Shown: piece by piece, positions 8,922-17,316 of the stretch
Numbering within the stretch: the stretch's first letter is position 1
Layout of the letters: every line of letters begins with the position of its first letter
Origin: Cohnella mopanensis
GTDB lineage: Bacteria; Bacillota; Bacilli; Paenibacillales; Paenibacillaceae
Assembly (NCBI RefSeq): GCF_022352055.1
Contig: NZ_JAKRWM010000002.1
Span: 310,001-374,000 of the forward strand
Direction of reading: 5' to 3'
Length of the DNA: 64,000 bases
Notes under the pieces: generated by a model
What the model was told of the DNA's origin: nothing
Seen by the model: the letters and a program-made list of their open reading frames with translations, nothing else
Databases searched by the model: none
Made by a program: the position numbers and the translations under genes

Positions 8922-10523
8922 ATGCAGCAGCATTTCGCGGTACGGATATTGGTGGTAGAAGATGAAATCGGGGTCAGGCGCAGCCTGATCGGGAAGCTGC
9001 GCGGCATCGAGCTCCCGATTGAGATTTCGGGAGAAGCGGAGAACGCGGAGCAGGCTCTTGAGATGATGAAGCAGGACATGCCCGACATCGTGCTATTGGA
9101 CATGAGAATGCCGGGTATGGGGGGCTACCGTTTTCTTCCGATCCTGAAAGAGCAGTTTTCTAAGGTTAGAGTCATCATTCTTAGCGGATATTCCGATTTC
9201 GAGTACGTTCTGCAATCTCTGCGGAACGGAGCGGAAGATTACTTGCTAAAGCCCGTCATCAAGGAAGATTTGGAGATGGCGCTTCGCAAGACGATCCAAT
9301 CGATTCGTTACGAAGTGGAACAAAATAACCAGAACATCTCTAACGGCATGCTACTGAACCAAGCGGTTCCCTTGCTTAAGCACCAAATCATGAACCGAAT
9401 GCTAAAGCCGCAATCGGCGTTGCAGGCCGCGGAGAAATTAGGCCATTTGGGAATTTTCCTTGATTATCCCGGTTACATGATGATCTTGGTGCGCATCTTG
9501 GATTACTCGAAGACGAAGTCACGGTACTTGGAAGAGTCCACATTAGTGTTCTTCGTATTCGAGAATATCGTTAACGATACGTTGTCGGAGCCGATTCATT
9601 GTTTCCCGCATGAGCACAAGGAAGGCGAGTTCGTATGTTTGATCGGCTTGCCGGAGGGGGAAAGTCCGCAAAGCGAGATCGCCGGCTGGCAAACTCGCTT
9701 GGAGCGCCTAATAGAGAATATGAAGCAATTCGGAAAAATCCAATCTCAGTTGCTCGTTACCCAAACCTTCCAATCTCTTAGATCTGCCGGACTTGTATAT
9801 CGCCAGGCAGTGGAGCATGCCGATATTTCGGGAGCAGAGGCGCAAGTAAGCTACTTAGGGGATAAAGTAGATAGCGGATGGATGGCTGACGTCGCTTCGG
9901 AGATGGGGTTGGACTCGCTTGTTACGGCGATCGAGGAGAGGAACATTAGGGAGTTGACGGGACTCATTCAAGCTGTGTTCGACAAATCGAAATCTCCGAG
10001 ACAAGCGGCAGCCGCGGCTTATTACGCTTTGGAACAAAGCTTGGACAAGTTATTCGTAGAACCCGAGTCGATGAGGCAGAGAATGCCCGGACTTTCCGGG
10101 CTGCTCGAGCGCGTATCGGATTCAACCGGACTTCAGAAGGAGATGCTTGTTCTTGCGGTGCAGATCGGAGAAGCCGCATCCAAACGCAATCAAGGAGAAT
10201 CGAGGCAAATGATCTGCCAAGCGCAGAAGTATATCGAACAATTTTATTTCGAGGACATCACGCTTGAGTCCATCTCGAAGAAGTTTTACTTGAATCGCAC
10301 TTATTTTAGCGAGTTGTTCAAGAACGAAACCGGATGGACGTTCAAAAAATACGTAAATCATATCCGCATAGAAAAGGCGAAACAACTGCTGATCGATCAC
10401 GAATTGCGCCCATCCGTCGTCGCCGAGCTGGTTGGCATCAAGGACCCCGTCTATTTTACGGTGCTATTCAAGAAGACGACCGGCTTGCCGCCTGGGGAAT
10501 ACCAGAAGACGAAAGGCGGCTGA
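8922..10523 (+). CDS. YesN-like response regulator with AraC-type DNA-binding domain
   Basis: About 533 residues. The N-terminal receiver (~5-125) shows ILVVEDE, the phospho-acceptor segment IVLLDMRMPG, the switch Ser in ILSGYSDF and the Lys in YLLKPV. A middle region has no clear family. A C-terminal AraC double helix-turn-helix (~430-533) has YLNRTYFSELFKNETG and VYFTVLFKKTTG. ATG 8922 is chosen because GGAGGG lies 8 bases upstream; ATGs at 8904 and 8907 are in frame or overlapping but have no RBS. It is the partner of the kinase at 7078 and probably activates the adjacent sugar ABC genes. Confidence 0.95.
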   Translation: MQQHFAVRILVVEDEIGVRRSLIGKLRGIELPIEISGEAENAEQALEMMKQDMPDIVLLDMRMPGMGGYRFLPILKEQFSKVRVIILSGYSDFEYVLQSLRNGAEDYLLKPVIKEDLEMALRKTIQSIRYEVEQNNQNISNGMLLNQAVPLLKHQIMNRMLKPQSALQAAEKLGHLGIFLDYPGYMMILVRILDYSKTKSRYLEESTLVFFVFENIVNDTLSEPIHCFPHEHKEGEFVCLIGLPEGESPQSEIAGWQTRLERLIENMKQFGKIQSQLLVTQTFQSLRSAGLVYRQAVEHADISGAEAQVSYLGDKVDSGWMADVASEMGLDSLVTAIEERNIRELTGLIQAVFDKSKSPRQAAAAAYYALEQSLDKLFVEPESMRQRMPGLSGLLERVSDSTGLQKEMLVLAVQIGEAASKRNQGESRQMICQAQKYIEQFYFEDITLESISKKFYLNRTYFSELFKNETGWTFKKYVNHIRIEKAKQLLIDHELRPSVVAELVGIKDPVYFTVLFKKTTGLPPGEYQKTKGG

Positions 10524-10533
10524 CGGGTCCGGA

Positions 10534-11517
10534 TCAGCGAATGGCGCTGAAGTAATCGACGTTCTCTTGGGTCACTAGCCGATAGGGAATAAAATAGCTT
10601 TTCGCCACTTGGCCGTTCTGCGCGATGTTGATCGCCAGGTTAACGGCCATTTTGGCTTGCCCGAGAGCGTCTTGGAAGACGGTTGCCGTCAGTTCCCCGT
10701 CTTTGACCGCCTGTAAGGCATCGGGTATGGCATCCACGCCGATGACCGGTATCCGGATTCCGGCTTCCTTCAAGTAGTCCAGCGCTCCGAGCGCCATTCC
10801 GTCGTTATGGGAGACGACGGCGTCGATCTTGGAGCCGTACTTTTCGTGCCACTTTTTCATGAGCTCATAAGCGTCATTCCTCGACCATTTGGCCGACTCG
10901 TCTTCTAGCACGTGGATATTCGGGTATTTATCGAGGACGTTCAGAATTCCCCTTGCCCGCTGGATTTGGGACGATTGCTCCGCCAAGCCCCTCAGAATCA
11001 CGATATTTCCTTCTCCGCCCAAGCTCTCCGCGATGAATTGCATTTGAATTTCCCCGGCTTGTATATCATTGGAGCCTACGTAGGTAGTTAAAAGATCGGT
11101 GTCGGGAATCGTGTTGATTCCGACGACGGGGATGCCCGCGTCCACGGCCATCTTGACCGCGACGTCCGACTTGGCCGCGTTAACCGGATTCAAGATGATG
11201 ACGTCGACGTCCTTGGCGATCATATCTTTGACGTCCGCAAGCTGCTGCTCCGCGTTCGCTTGACCCTCGTAAGAGAACAATTCGATATTTTCCCGCGAAG
11301 CGACCTCCGCCTCTAATTTGTCCTTAATCATATCCGTAAACTCGAAGCTGCCGAGTACCGTAAAACCTAATCTTATCGGACGAGTCGCCGCTTGTTCGGC
11401 AGGAACGCTCGCACCAGGGATCTGAACGGCCGGGGAAGTATCATTCCCTGCTCCGCCGAAGCAAGCGGGAAGCAGCAATAAGCTCATGATCGTCCATACA
11501 ATAGATGTCTTTCGCAA
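10534..11517 (-). CDS. Sugar-binding lipoprotein (RbsB-type), likely sensory
   Basis: 327 residues; an N-terminal signal peptide ends at the lipobox LLPAC (Cys19), then a type I periplasmic-binding fold (Peripla_BP_4). Telling segments are DVIILNPVNAA, GIPVVGINT, AVVSHNDGMALGA and VIGVDAIPDALQAV. It is a paralogue of the binding protein at 14394-15365, with similar segment order and matching HNDGMALGAL/QNDEMGMGAL. The start codon is TTG (complement of 11515-11517), with GGAGGTG about 9 bases upstream. It converges with the response regulator (10-base gap) and diverges from the ABC operon. A lone binding protein beside a two-component pair may present sugar to the kinase rather than serve transport; this is inference. 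Confidence 0.9.
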   Translation of the reverse strand: MRKTSIVWTIMSLLLLPACFGGAGNDTSPAVQIPGASVPAEQAATRPIRLGFTVLGSFEFTDMIKDKLEAEVASRENIELFSYEGQANAEQQLADVKDMIAKDVDVIILNPVNAAKSDVAVKMAVDAGIPVVGINTIPDTDLLTTYVGSNDIQAGEIQMQFIAESLGGEGNIVILRGLAEQSSQIQRARGILNVLDKYPNIHVLEDESAKWSRNDAYELMKKWHEKYGSKIDAVVSHNDGMALGALDYLKEAGIRIPVIGVDAIPDALQAVKDGELTATVFQDALGQAKMAVNLAINIAQNGQVAKSYFIPYRLVTQENVDYFSAIR

Positions 11518-11782
11518 GTTCCTCGCACCTCCGCTATCGTTGCCGTACTTGAATAGGGTATCACATTTTTACTTGCGTGCCAGCACTCGAACTTGAATCC
11601 CGACAAAAACGAAAGAAACGTCCAAAAAGATAAATAGAGTTAGCCGATCGGACCGCGCATCAGACAAAAATAGAACGACGATCGGAAGAAATCGAAATGT
11701 AATCGGGAGGCGCCGGATATAAGATTCGGTTAGGCAAGCAAGCGGGCTATGCCGAATCCGTTCCAGACAGGGTGATGCGAAC

Positions 11783-13276
11783 ATGGGTGCCGACTTGAAC
11801 GTGTTGGAGATGAACAATATCTCGAAAACTTTTCCGGGCGTTCATGCATTGAAAAACGTAAACCTCGCGGTTAAAAAAGGAACCGTTCACGCCCTCATGG
11901 GGGAGAACGGCGCCGGGAAGTCCACGTTGATGAAAATATTGATCGGAATGTACACGCAATACGAAGGAGAAATCATTTTCAAAGGCGAGCGGCTGGCGCA
12001 TTCGAACATCAAAAGCGCGATCGACGCGGGCATCTCGATGATTCATCAAGAGCTATCGTACGTGCCTAACATGACCGTATCCGAGAACTTGTTCCTCGGC
12101 AACGAACCTAGGAATAGGTGGGGAGTCGTCGACCGGAAAAAGCTGCGCGAAGACACGCAAAGCTATTTGAATCTAATCGGGGTTAAGCTCGATCCCGGCA
12201 CTCTTATGAAGGATCTGAGTGTATCCGAGAGGCAGATGGTCGAAATCGCCAAAGCGATCTCCTATAAGTCGGACGTCATCATTATGGATGAGCCGACTTC
12301 GGCGATCTCCGACCGGGAAGTCGAACGCCTCTTCAAGATTATCGAAGGGCTGAAGAAGAGAGGGGTCGCGATCATCTATATCTCCCATAAGATGGACGAG
12401 ATCTTCCGCATCGCCGACGAATTCACGGTGCTGCGGGACGGAACCTTCGTAGGCACGCAGCCGATCGAAGGCGCGAATATCGATCAGATGATCGCGATGA
12501 TGGTCGGACGGCAACTGACCGACTTGTTTCCTCGGCGTACGCCGGAATACGGTCCGGCCATCCTCACCGTTCGGAATCTGACGAAGCGGGGCGTGTTCGA
12601 AAATATATCGTTCGAGGTCCGCAAGGGGGAAATTGTTGGAATCGCTGGTCTGATGGGCTCGGGCCGAACGGAAGTCGTCAACTGTATTTACGGTTTAGAC
12701 CGAAGCGATAGCGGCGAAATCCGAATTCGCGATACCGCCGCCACGATCCGCACACCGAAGGATGGCATGCGCCAAGGAATTGGGCTCGTCAGCGAGGACC
12801 GCAAGACGCTAGGGCTAGTGTTGCAGTTGTCCGTTAAGGAAAACATCATGCTTCCGAACTTCCAGCTGTGTACGCGATATCAAGTCGTATCCGACGCGAA
12901 AGAAAAGATGATCGCCGACGGCATCATTAAGGATCTCTCGATTAAGACGCCGACGCGCGATCAGAAAGCGGGCAATCTGAGCGGCGGCAACCAGCAGAAG
13001 ATCGTCATCGGCAAAGTGCTGCTGGGCAATCCCGATCTTTTGATTCTAGACGAACCGACGAGAGGAATCGACATCGGCGCGAAATCGGAAATTTACAAGC
13101 TGATCTCGCAGCTGGCGGAGCAAGGGAAAGCGATTATCGTCGTATCCTCCGAACTCCCGGAGATTATGGGCTTGAGCGACAGGATTATCGTACTGCACGA
13201 AGGGAAAGTCACGGGCGAACTGACGCGGGAAGAGGCAAGCGAAGAAAAAATCATGGCGCACGCTTTCGGCAAATAA
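11783..13276 (+). CDS. Sugar ABC transporter, double ATP-binding subunit (RbsA/MglA-type)
   Basis: 497 residues with two ABC domains that energise monosaccharide import. The first has Walker A GENGAGKST, the signature-like LSVSERQMVEIAKA and Walker B VIIMDEPTSAI. The second has a degenerate Walker A (GLMGSGRTE), an intact signature NLSGGNQQK and Walker B LLILDEPTRGID. Divergence of the second P-loop is usual in this family. ATG 11783 has only a weak RBS (AGGGTG). It is the first gene of an operon with permease and binding protein (37- and 142-base gaps). Confidence 0.95.
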   Translation: MGADLNVLEMNNISKTFPGVHALKNVNLAVKKGTVHALMGENGAGKSTLMKILIGMYTQYEGEIIFKGERLAHSNIKSAIDAGISMIHQELSYVPNMTVSENLFLGNEPRNRWGVVDRKKLREDTQSYLNLIGVKLDPGTLMKDLSVSERQMVEIAKAISYKSDVIIMDEPTSAISDREVERLFKIIEGLKKRGVAIIYISHKMDEIFRIADEFTVLRDGTFVGTQPIEGANIDQMIAMMVGRQLTDLFPRRTPEYGPAILTVRNLTKRGVFENISFEVRKGEIVGIAGLMGSGRTEVVNCIYGLDRSDSGEIRIRDTAATIRTPKDGMRQGIGLVSEDRKTLGLVLQLSVKENIMLPNFQLCTRYQVVSDAKEKMIADGIIKDLSIKTPTRDQKAGNLSGGNQQKIVIGKVLLGNPDLLILDEPTRGIDIGAKSEIYKLISQLAEQGKAIIVVSSELPEIMGLSDRIIVLHEGKVTGELTREEASEEKIMAHAFGK

Positions 13277-13312
13277 AAGCGCCTGAGAAGTAAACGTAAG
13301 GGAGTCGTTCAT

Positions 13313-14251
13313 ATGGGCCAAACGATTAAAGCAACGTTCACAGGCGATCTGTTAAGAAAATATGGATTATTGCTCGCATTGGTGCTCTTATGCGCCGTAT
13401 TCGCCTCCATGTCACCTGTGTTCATGACCGAACGCAATTTGCTCAACGTACTTAACCAAGTTTCTATTAATGCGATTCTAGCGATCGGCGTAACCTTCGT
13501 CATCCTCATCGGAGGAATCGATCTCGGTCTAGGTTCCTATGTCGCATTAACCGGGTGCTTAGCCGCTCTTTTCGCCAGCTCGGGAGATGCGTTGTTCATC
13601 CCGATCCTGCTCGGCATTCTAGGAGGGCTGCTCATCGGGTTCGTGAACGGGATTACGATAACCAAAGGAAAGCTAGCGCCGTTTATCGTCACCTTGGGGA
13701 TGATGACGATCGCCAGGGGAGGCGCGCTCGTCGTCAGCGACGGACGGCCGATTTCCAACCTTTCCCCGTCTTTTAACGCAATTGGGGGCACCTTCCTGGG
13801 CATTCAGATCCCGGTCCTTATCGTTTTGGTCATCTTCTTGATTTCCTTGTTCGTCCTGAATAAGACGGTGTTCGGCCGTTATGTGTACGCGGTCGGGGGC
13901 AACGAAGAAGCGGCCAGGGCGTCGGGTATCAACGTTCATCGGATCAAGCTGTACGTGTACATCCTGTGCGGAGGGTTGGCCGGCGTTGCCGGAATCATCC
14001 AGACGGCGCGCATCGAGACCGGACAGCCGAACATCGGAGTCGGATACGAGCTTGACGCGATCGCGGCGGTCGTCATCGGCGGAACGAGCCTGTCTGGCGG
14101 TTCGGGCAGGATTACGGGCACGATCATCGGCGCGCTCATCATCGGGGTCATTAATAACGGCTTGGATTTGCTTAACGTTCCTTCGTATTACCAGCAGATC
14201 ATTAAAGGTTTGATTATCGTCGGAGCGTTATTGATCGATCGGAAATCTTAA
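13313..14251 (+). CDS. Sugar ABC transporter permease (RbsC-type)
   Basis: 312 residues with about eight to ten hydrophobic segments and the BPD_transp_2 family sequences VTFVILIGGIDLGLGS, VTLGMMTIARGGA, GGNEEAARASGI and VIGGTSLSGGSG. It forms the membrane channel with the ATPase encoded upstream. The RBS GGGAG (AAGGGAGTCG) lies before ATG 13313. It matches RbsC-like monosaccharide permeases throughout its length. Confidence 0.95.
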   Translation: MGQTIKATFTGDLLRKYGLLLALVLLCAVFASMSPVFMTERNLLNVLNQVSINAILAIGVTFVILIGGIDLGLGSYVALTGCLAALFASSGDALFIPILLGILGGLLIGFVNGITITKGKLAPFIVTLGMMTIARGGALVVSDGRPISNLSPSFNAIGGTFLGIQIPVLIVLVIFLISLFVLNKTVFGRYVYAVGGNEEAARASGINVHRIKLYVYILCGGLAGVAGIIQTARIETGQPNIGVGYELDAIAAVVIGGTSLSGGSGRITGTIIGALIIGVINNGLDLLNVPSYYQQIIKGLIIVGALLIDRKS

Positions 14252-14393
14252 AGGTCGCCGTTGACTACGCGTAGGAGGTGTTGGGAGGCATCGCCGGTCC
14301 GATAGGCCGGAGCAAGGCACCCGGAGTATTCGCTTCAGGCTCGAAGTCCTATGGTTTCAACCTAATCTAAACCACTCATCGGAGGTCATGAAA

Positions 14394-15365
14394 ATGAAAA
14401 AGAGTTTAAGTTTGATGTTGGTATTATTGCTGGCTTTCATGCTGGCGGCTTGCGGTAAAGACAAAGAGAACTCGGGCGGAAACGCGTCGGGCTCGCCGGC
14501 AGGCGAAGGCGGCAGCGGCAAGAAAATCGTCATCGGCGTCAGCATCCTGAACATGGCGAACGAATTTACGGCAACGCTGGCTAAAGGGATCGAGGCGAAG
14601 GGCAAGGAACTTGGCGTCAAGATTATTATCAATGACGGCCAGAAGGATCCGAACAAACAAATTCAGCAAGTCGAGACTTTCATTGCGCAGAAGGTAGATG
14701 CCATTATCTTTAACCCGATTGAAGCGGAAGCTTCGTCTCCGGCGGTCGACAAAGCGAAAGCGGCGGGCATTCCGATCATTAACGTCAACTCGGTAACGAA
14801 ATCCGCTCCAGACGCGTTCGTCGGCTCTAAGGATCAAGAGTCCGCGAAGATCGCGATCGATTATCTGGCCGAGAGACTCGGTTCCAAAGGCAATCTCGTC
14901 ATGATGCACGGTCATCTAGGTCAATCGGCTGAAATCGATCGGACGGAAGGCGCGGTCGAAGCGCTGAAAGCTTATCCGGACATGAAACTGATCGCGGAGC
15001 AGACGGGGGAGTGGAACCGCGATAAGGCGCTGACTTTGATGCAAAACTGGCTTCAAGCGCATAATGGCCAAATTCAAGGCGTATTCGCGCAGAACGACGA
15101 GATGGGCATGGGCGCGTTGAAGGCGCTGGAAGACGCAGGCGTTAAGAAAGACATCGTTCTCGTCAGCGTGGACGCGATCGCGGATGCTCTGCAAGCGGTG
15201 AAAGACGGACGCTTGGACGCGACGGTATTCCAGAACGCGGCGGCGCAAGGCGGCGGAGCGCTGGAGACGGCTTTGAAAATCATCAACAAGGAATCTTTCG
15301 AGAAAGAAGTGTTCGTACCGTTCGAGCTCGTAACCAAAGACAACGTAGACCAATACTTGAAGTAA
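14394..15365 (+). CDS. Sugar-binding lipoprotein of the ABC transporter (RbsB-type)
   Basis: 323 residues. The signal peptide ends at the lipobox LAAC followed by a Gly/Ser-rich linker, then a Peripla_BP_4 domain (DAIIFNPIEAEASSP, GIPIINVNS, GVFAQNDEMGMGAL, LVSVDAIADALQAV). ATG 14394 is preferred: GGAGGT at 14381-14386 gives 7-base spacing, whereas ATG 14388 would leave one base. It delivers the sugar to the RbsA/RbsC-type components encoded upstream. The 142-base leader before it holds a small GC-rich hairpin and may allow stronger expression of this component. Confidence 0.95.
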   Translation: MKKSLSLMLVLLLAFMLAACGKDKENSGGNASGSPAGEGGSGKKIVIGVSILNMANEFTATLAKGIEAKGKELGVKIIINDGQKDPNKQIQQVETFIAQKVDAIIFNPIEAEASSPAVDKAKAAGIPIINVNSVTKSAPDAFVGSKDQESAKIAIDYLAERLGSKGNLVMMHGHLGQSAEIDRTEGAVEALKAYPDMKLIAEQTGEWNRDKALTLMQNWLQAHNGQIQGVFAQNDEMGMGALKALEDAGVKKDIVLVSVDAIADALQAVKDGRLDATVFQNAAAQGGGALETALKIINKESFEKEVFVPFELVTKDNVDQYLK

Positions 15366-15380
15366 GGAAGGATTACGCGC

Positions 15381-16157
15381 ATGAGTATCAACGACAAGTT
15401 CCGTCTAGACGGCCGGGTATCTCTCGTAACCGGCGGCGGCGCCGGATTAGGCAAAGCGATGGCGCAGGGGTTGGCCCAAGCGGGTTCCCGCCTTGTCATC
15501 GCCGACATCGATCTGGACGCCGCCCGCCGAACGGCGGAGGAATTCACGATGGAAGGCGTTGAGACGATTGCCGTCCAAGCGGATGTGACCGATCAGGGTC
15601 ACATCCGCCGGATGGTCGCGACGGCGATGGACCGCTTCGGCCGAATCGATGCCTTATTCAATAACGCAGGTATCAGCATCCATGTTCCTATAGAGGAAAT
15701 GCGGTACGAGGATTGGCAGAAGATCATGAACGTGAACTTGACGAGCGTGTTCCTTGTCTCCCAAGAGGTTGGCAAGGTCATGATCGCGCAGAATAGCGGC
15801 GTTATCGTCAATATTTCGTCCATGTCCGGACTCGTCTCCAACGTTCCGCAGAACCAAGCCGCATACAACACGTCCAAAGCCGCCGTCATCATGCTGACGA
15901 AGAGCATGGCGTCGGAATGGGCGAAATACAACATCAGAGTGAATACGATCGCGCCGGGATATATGAGGACGGAAATGACCGCTCCCTATTTCGAAGAGAA
16001 CGGCTCCATGGTGCAGGAGTGGATGAAGATGACTCCGATGCATCGTCCGGGTACGCCAGACGAACTGCAGGGCATTGCCGTCTATCTCGCTTCCGATGCT
16101 TCGACTTACGCGACCGGCGGCGTGTTCGTCATCGATGGCGGCTATACCATTTTGTAA
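15381..16157 (+). CDS. Short-chain dehydrogenase/reductase (SDR)
   Basis: A 258-residue classical SDR. It has the cofactor motif TGGGAGLG, NNAG, the catalytic Ser in ISSMSG, YNTSK (catalytic Tyr/Lys) and the C-terminal YATGGVFVIDGG. It is 16 bases after the binding-protein gene, with AAGGAAGG as RBS, so it belongs to the sugar operon and probably oxidises or reduces a sugar, polyol or sugar acid. Relatives include gluconate 5-dehydrogenase and sorbitol-type SDRs; substrate not assignable. Confidence 0.92.
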   Translation: MSINDKFRLDGRVSLVTGGGAGLGKAMAQGLAQAGSRLVIADIDLDAARRTAEEFTMEGVETIAVQADVTDQGHIRRMVATAMDRFGRIDALFNNAGISIHVPIEEMRYEDWQKIMNVNLTSVFLVSQEVGKVMIAQNSGVIVNISSMSGLVSNVPQNQAAYNTSKAAVIMLTKSMASEWAKYNIRVNTIAPGYMRTEMTAPYFEENGSMVQEWMKMTPMHRPGTPDELQGIAVYLASDASTYATGGVFVIDGGYTIL

Positions 16158-16177
16158 ATTCAGGAGGAAACGACAAC

Positions 16178-16918
16178 ATGAGCGACACATTAAGGAATAA
16201 AACCGCGATCGTCACCGGCGCGAGCCGGGGACTCGGACGGGTGGTATGTACCCACTTCGCGAGCTTGGGAATGAAAGTGGCGGCGATCGCCCGCAATGAA
16301 TCCGAGCTCAAGATTTTGCAGGAAGAAATCAGCCAGATGGGCACGGAATGCATGACGTTTGCTTTGAATATCACTGATTATGACGGCATCGGCAAAGCGG
16401 TGGAAGAGGTTCAACGGGCATGGGGGTCTATCGACGTTCTCGTCAACAACGCGGGAGCGGGAGTGGATACTTCGTTCGAGGAGATTACCAAAGAGGACAT
16501 CGACATGACGATCGACGTCAATCTCAAAGGCGTCATCTATGCGTCCAAACACGTCGCTCCTTATATGATCAAGCAGCAGCATGGCCATATTTTCAACATT
16601 TCGTCCATTGCCGGTACGCGCGGGCTCAACACGAAGAACAACAACAACGGCATCTACACCGCGACCAAATTCGGCGTGAACGGCTTCGGGGACGCCATCT
16701 CCAAATATTTAATGAAGGACAACATCCATGTCGTGACCTTGTGCCCTGGCGGCATCGACACGAGCTGGTGGGATCGCTGGACTTGGCTGCACGAGAAGGA
16801 CGCGCTTATTAAGCCGCACGACATCGCCTCGTTGATCGAGTTCATCCTGAACGCTCCGAACAACATTTTGTACAAGCAAGTCTTATTTCACCCGACCGTT
16901 GAGGTCGATTCTTGGTAA
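16178..16918 (+). CDS. Short-chain dehydrogenase/reductase (SDR), second of operon
   Basis: A 246-residue SDR with TGASRGLG, NNAGAG, SSIAG and a YTATK active-site segment. An insertion (TKNNNNGI) precedes the catalytic Tyr. The frame is open far upstream into the previous SDR gene, but ATG 16178 has GGAGG 7-8 bases before it and begins the fold correctly. It ends 16 bases before the ASRT-family gene. It likely works with the previous SDR on the same sugar, for example oxidation followed by reduction for epimerisation; inference only. Confidence 0.92.
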   Translation: MSDTLRNKTAIVTGASRGLGRVVCTHFASLGMKVAAIARNESELKILQEEISQMGTECMTFALNITDYDGIGKAVEEVQRAWGSIDVLVNNAGAGVDTSFEEITKEDIDMTIDVNLKGVIYASKHVAPYMIKQQHGHIFNISSIAGTRGLNTKNNNNGIYTATKFGVNGFGDAISKYLMKDNIHVVTLCPGGIDTSWWDRWTWLHEKDALIKPHDIASLIEFILNAPNNILYKQVLFHPTVEVDSW

Positions 16919-16934
16919 GCGAGGGGATAGACGA

Positions 16935-17303
16935 ATGAACAAACAAATCGGCGCGCTTGCGTGGATCATCCCGGACGGCTTTACCCCGGTGCGAAGCTCG
17001 GGTTTGCTGGAAAGCCACGAAGCCATATGCATCGTCAATTGCACGACCGATAGAGCGACGGTAAACGTGACGGTATATTTCGAAGACGAGAATCCGATCG
17101 AAAATATAGAGTTCGTTGTAGACGGACAGAGAACAAAGCATGTGCGTACGGATGCGCTGGAGAAGCAAGGCTCGAAGATCCCGAAAGGCGTTCCCTATGC
17201 GATGAAAGTAGAGAGCGACACTCCTATCGTCGTTCAGTATAGCCGCATGGATGCGACGCAAGCGGAGAACACGCTAATGACGACGATGGCTTATCCCGTC
17301 TAA
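16935..17303 (+). CDS. ASRT-family (Anabaena sensory rhodopsin transducer-like) protein
   Basis: 122 residues resembling the soluble transducer of Anabaena sensory rhodopsin. The order ALAWIIPDGF, SHEAICIVNC, VTVYFEDENPI, RTKHVR and IVVQYSRMDATQAEN matches that family end to end as I remember it (its C-terminal region contains IVVQHTRLDSRQAEN). The fold is a small beta-sandwich forming a tetramer. No rhodopsin gene is visible, and the gene sits in a sugar catabolic operon. This agrees with a published computational proposal that the wider family binds small molecules such as sugars. ATG 16935 follows GAGGGG. Function here is unknown. Confidence 0.85.
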   Translation: MNKQIGALAWIIPDGFTPVRSSGLLESHEAICIVNCTTDRATVNVTVYFEDENPIENIEFVVDGQRTKHVRTDALEKQGSKIPKGVPYAMKVESDTPIVVQYSRMDATQAENTLMTTMAYPV

Positions 17304-17316
17304 GAGAGGTGCGACA

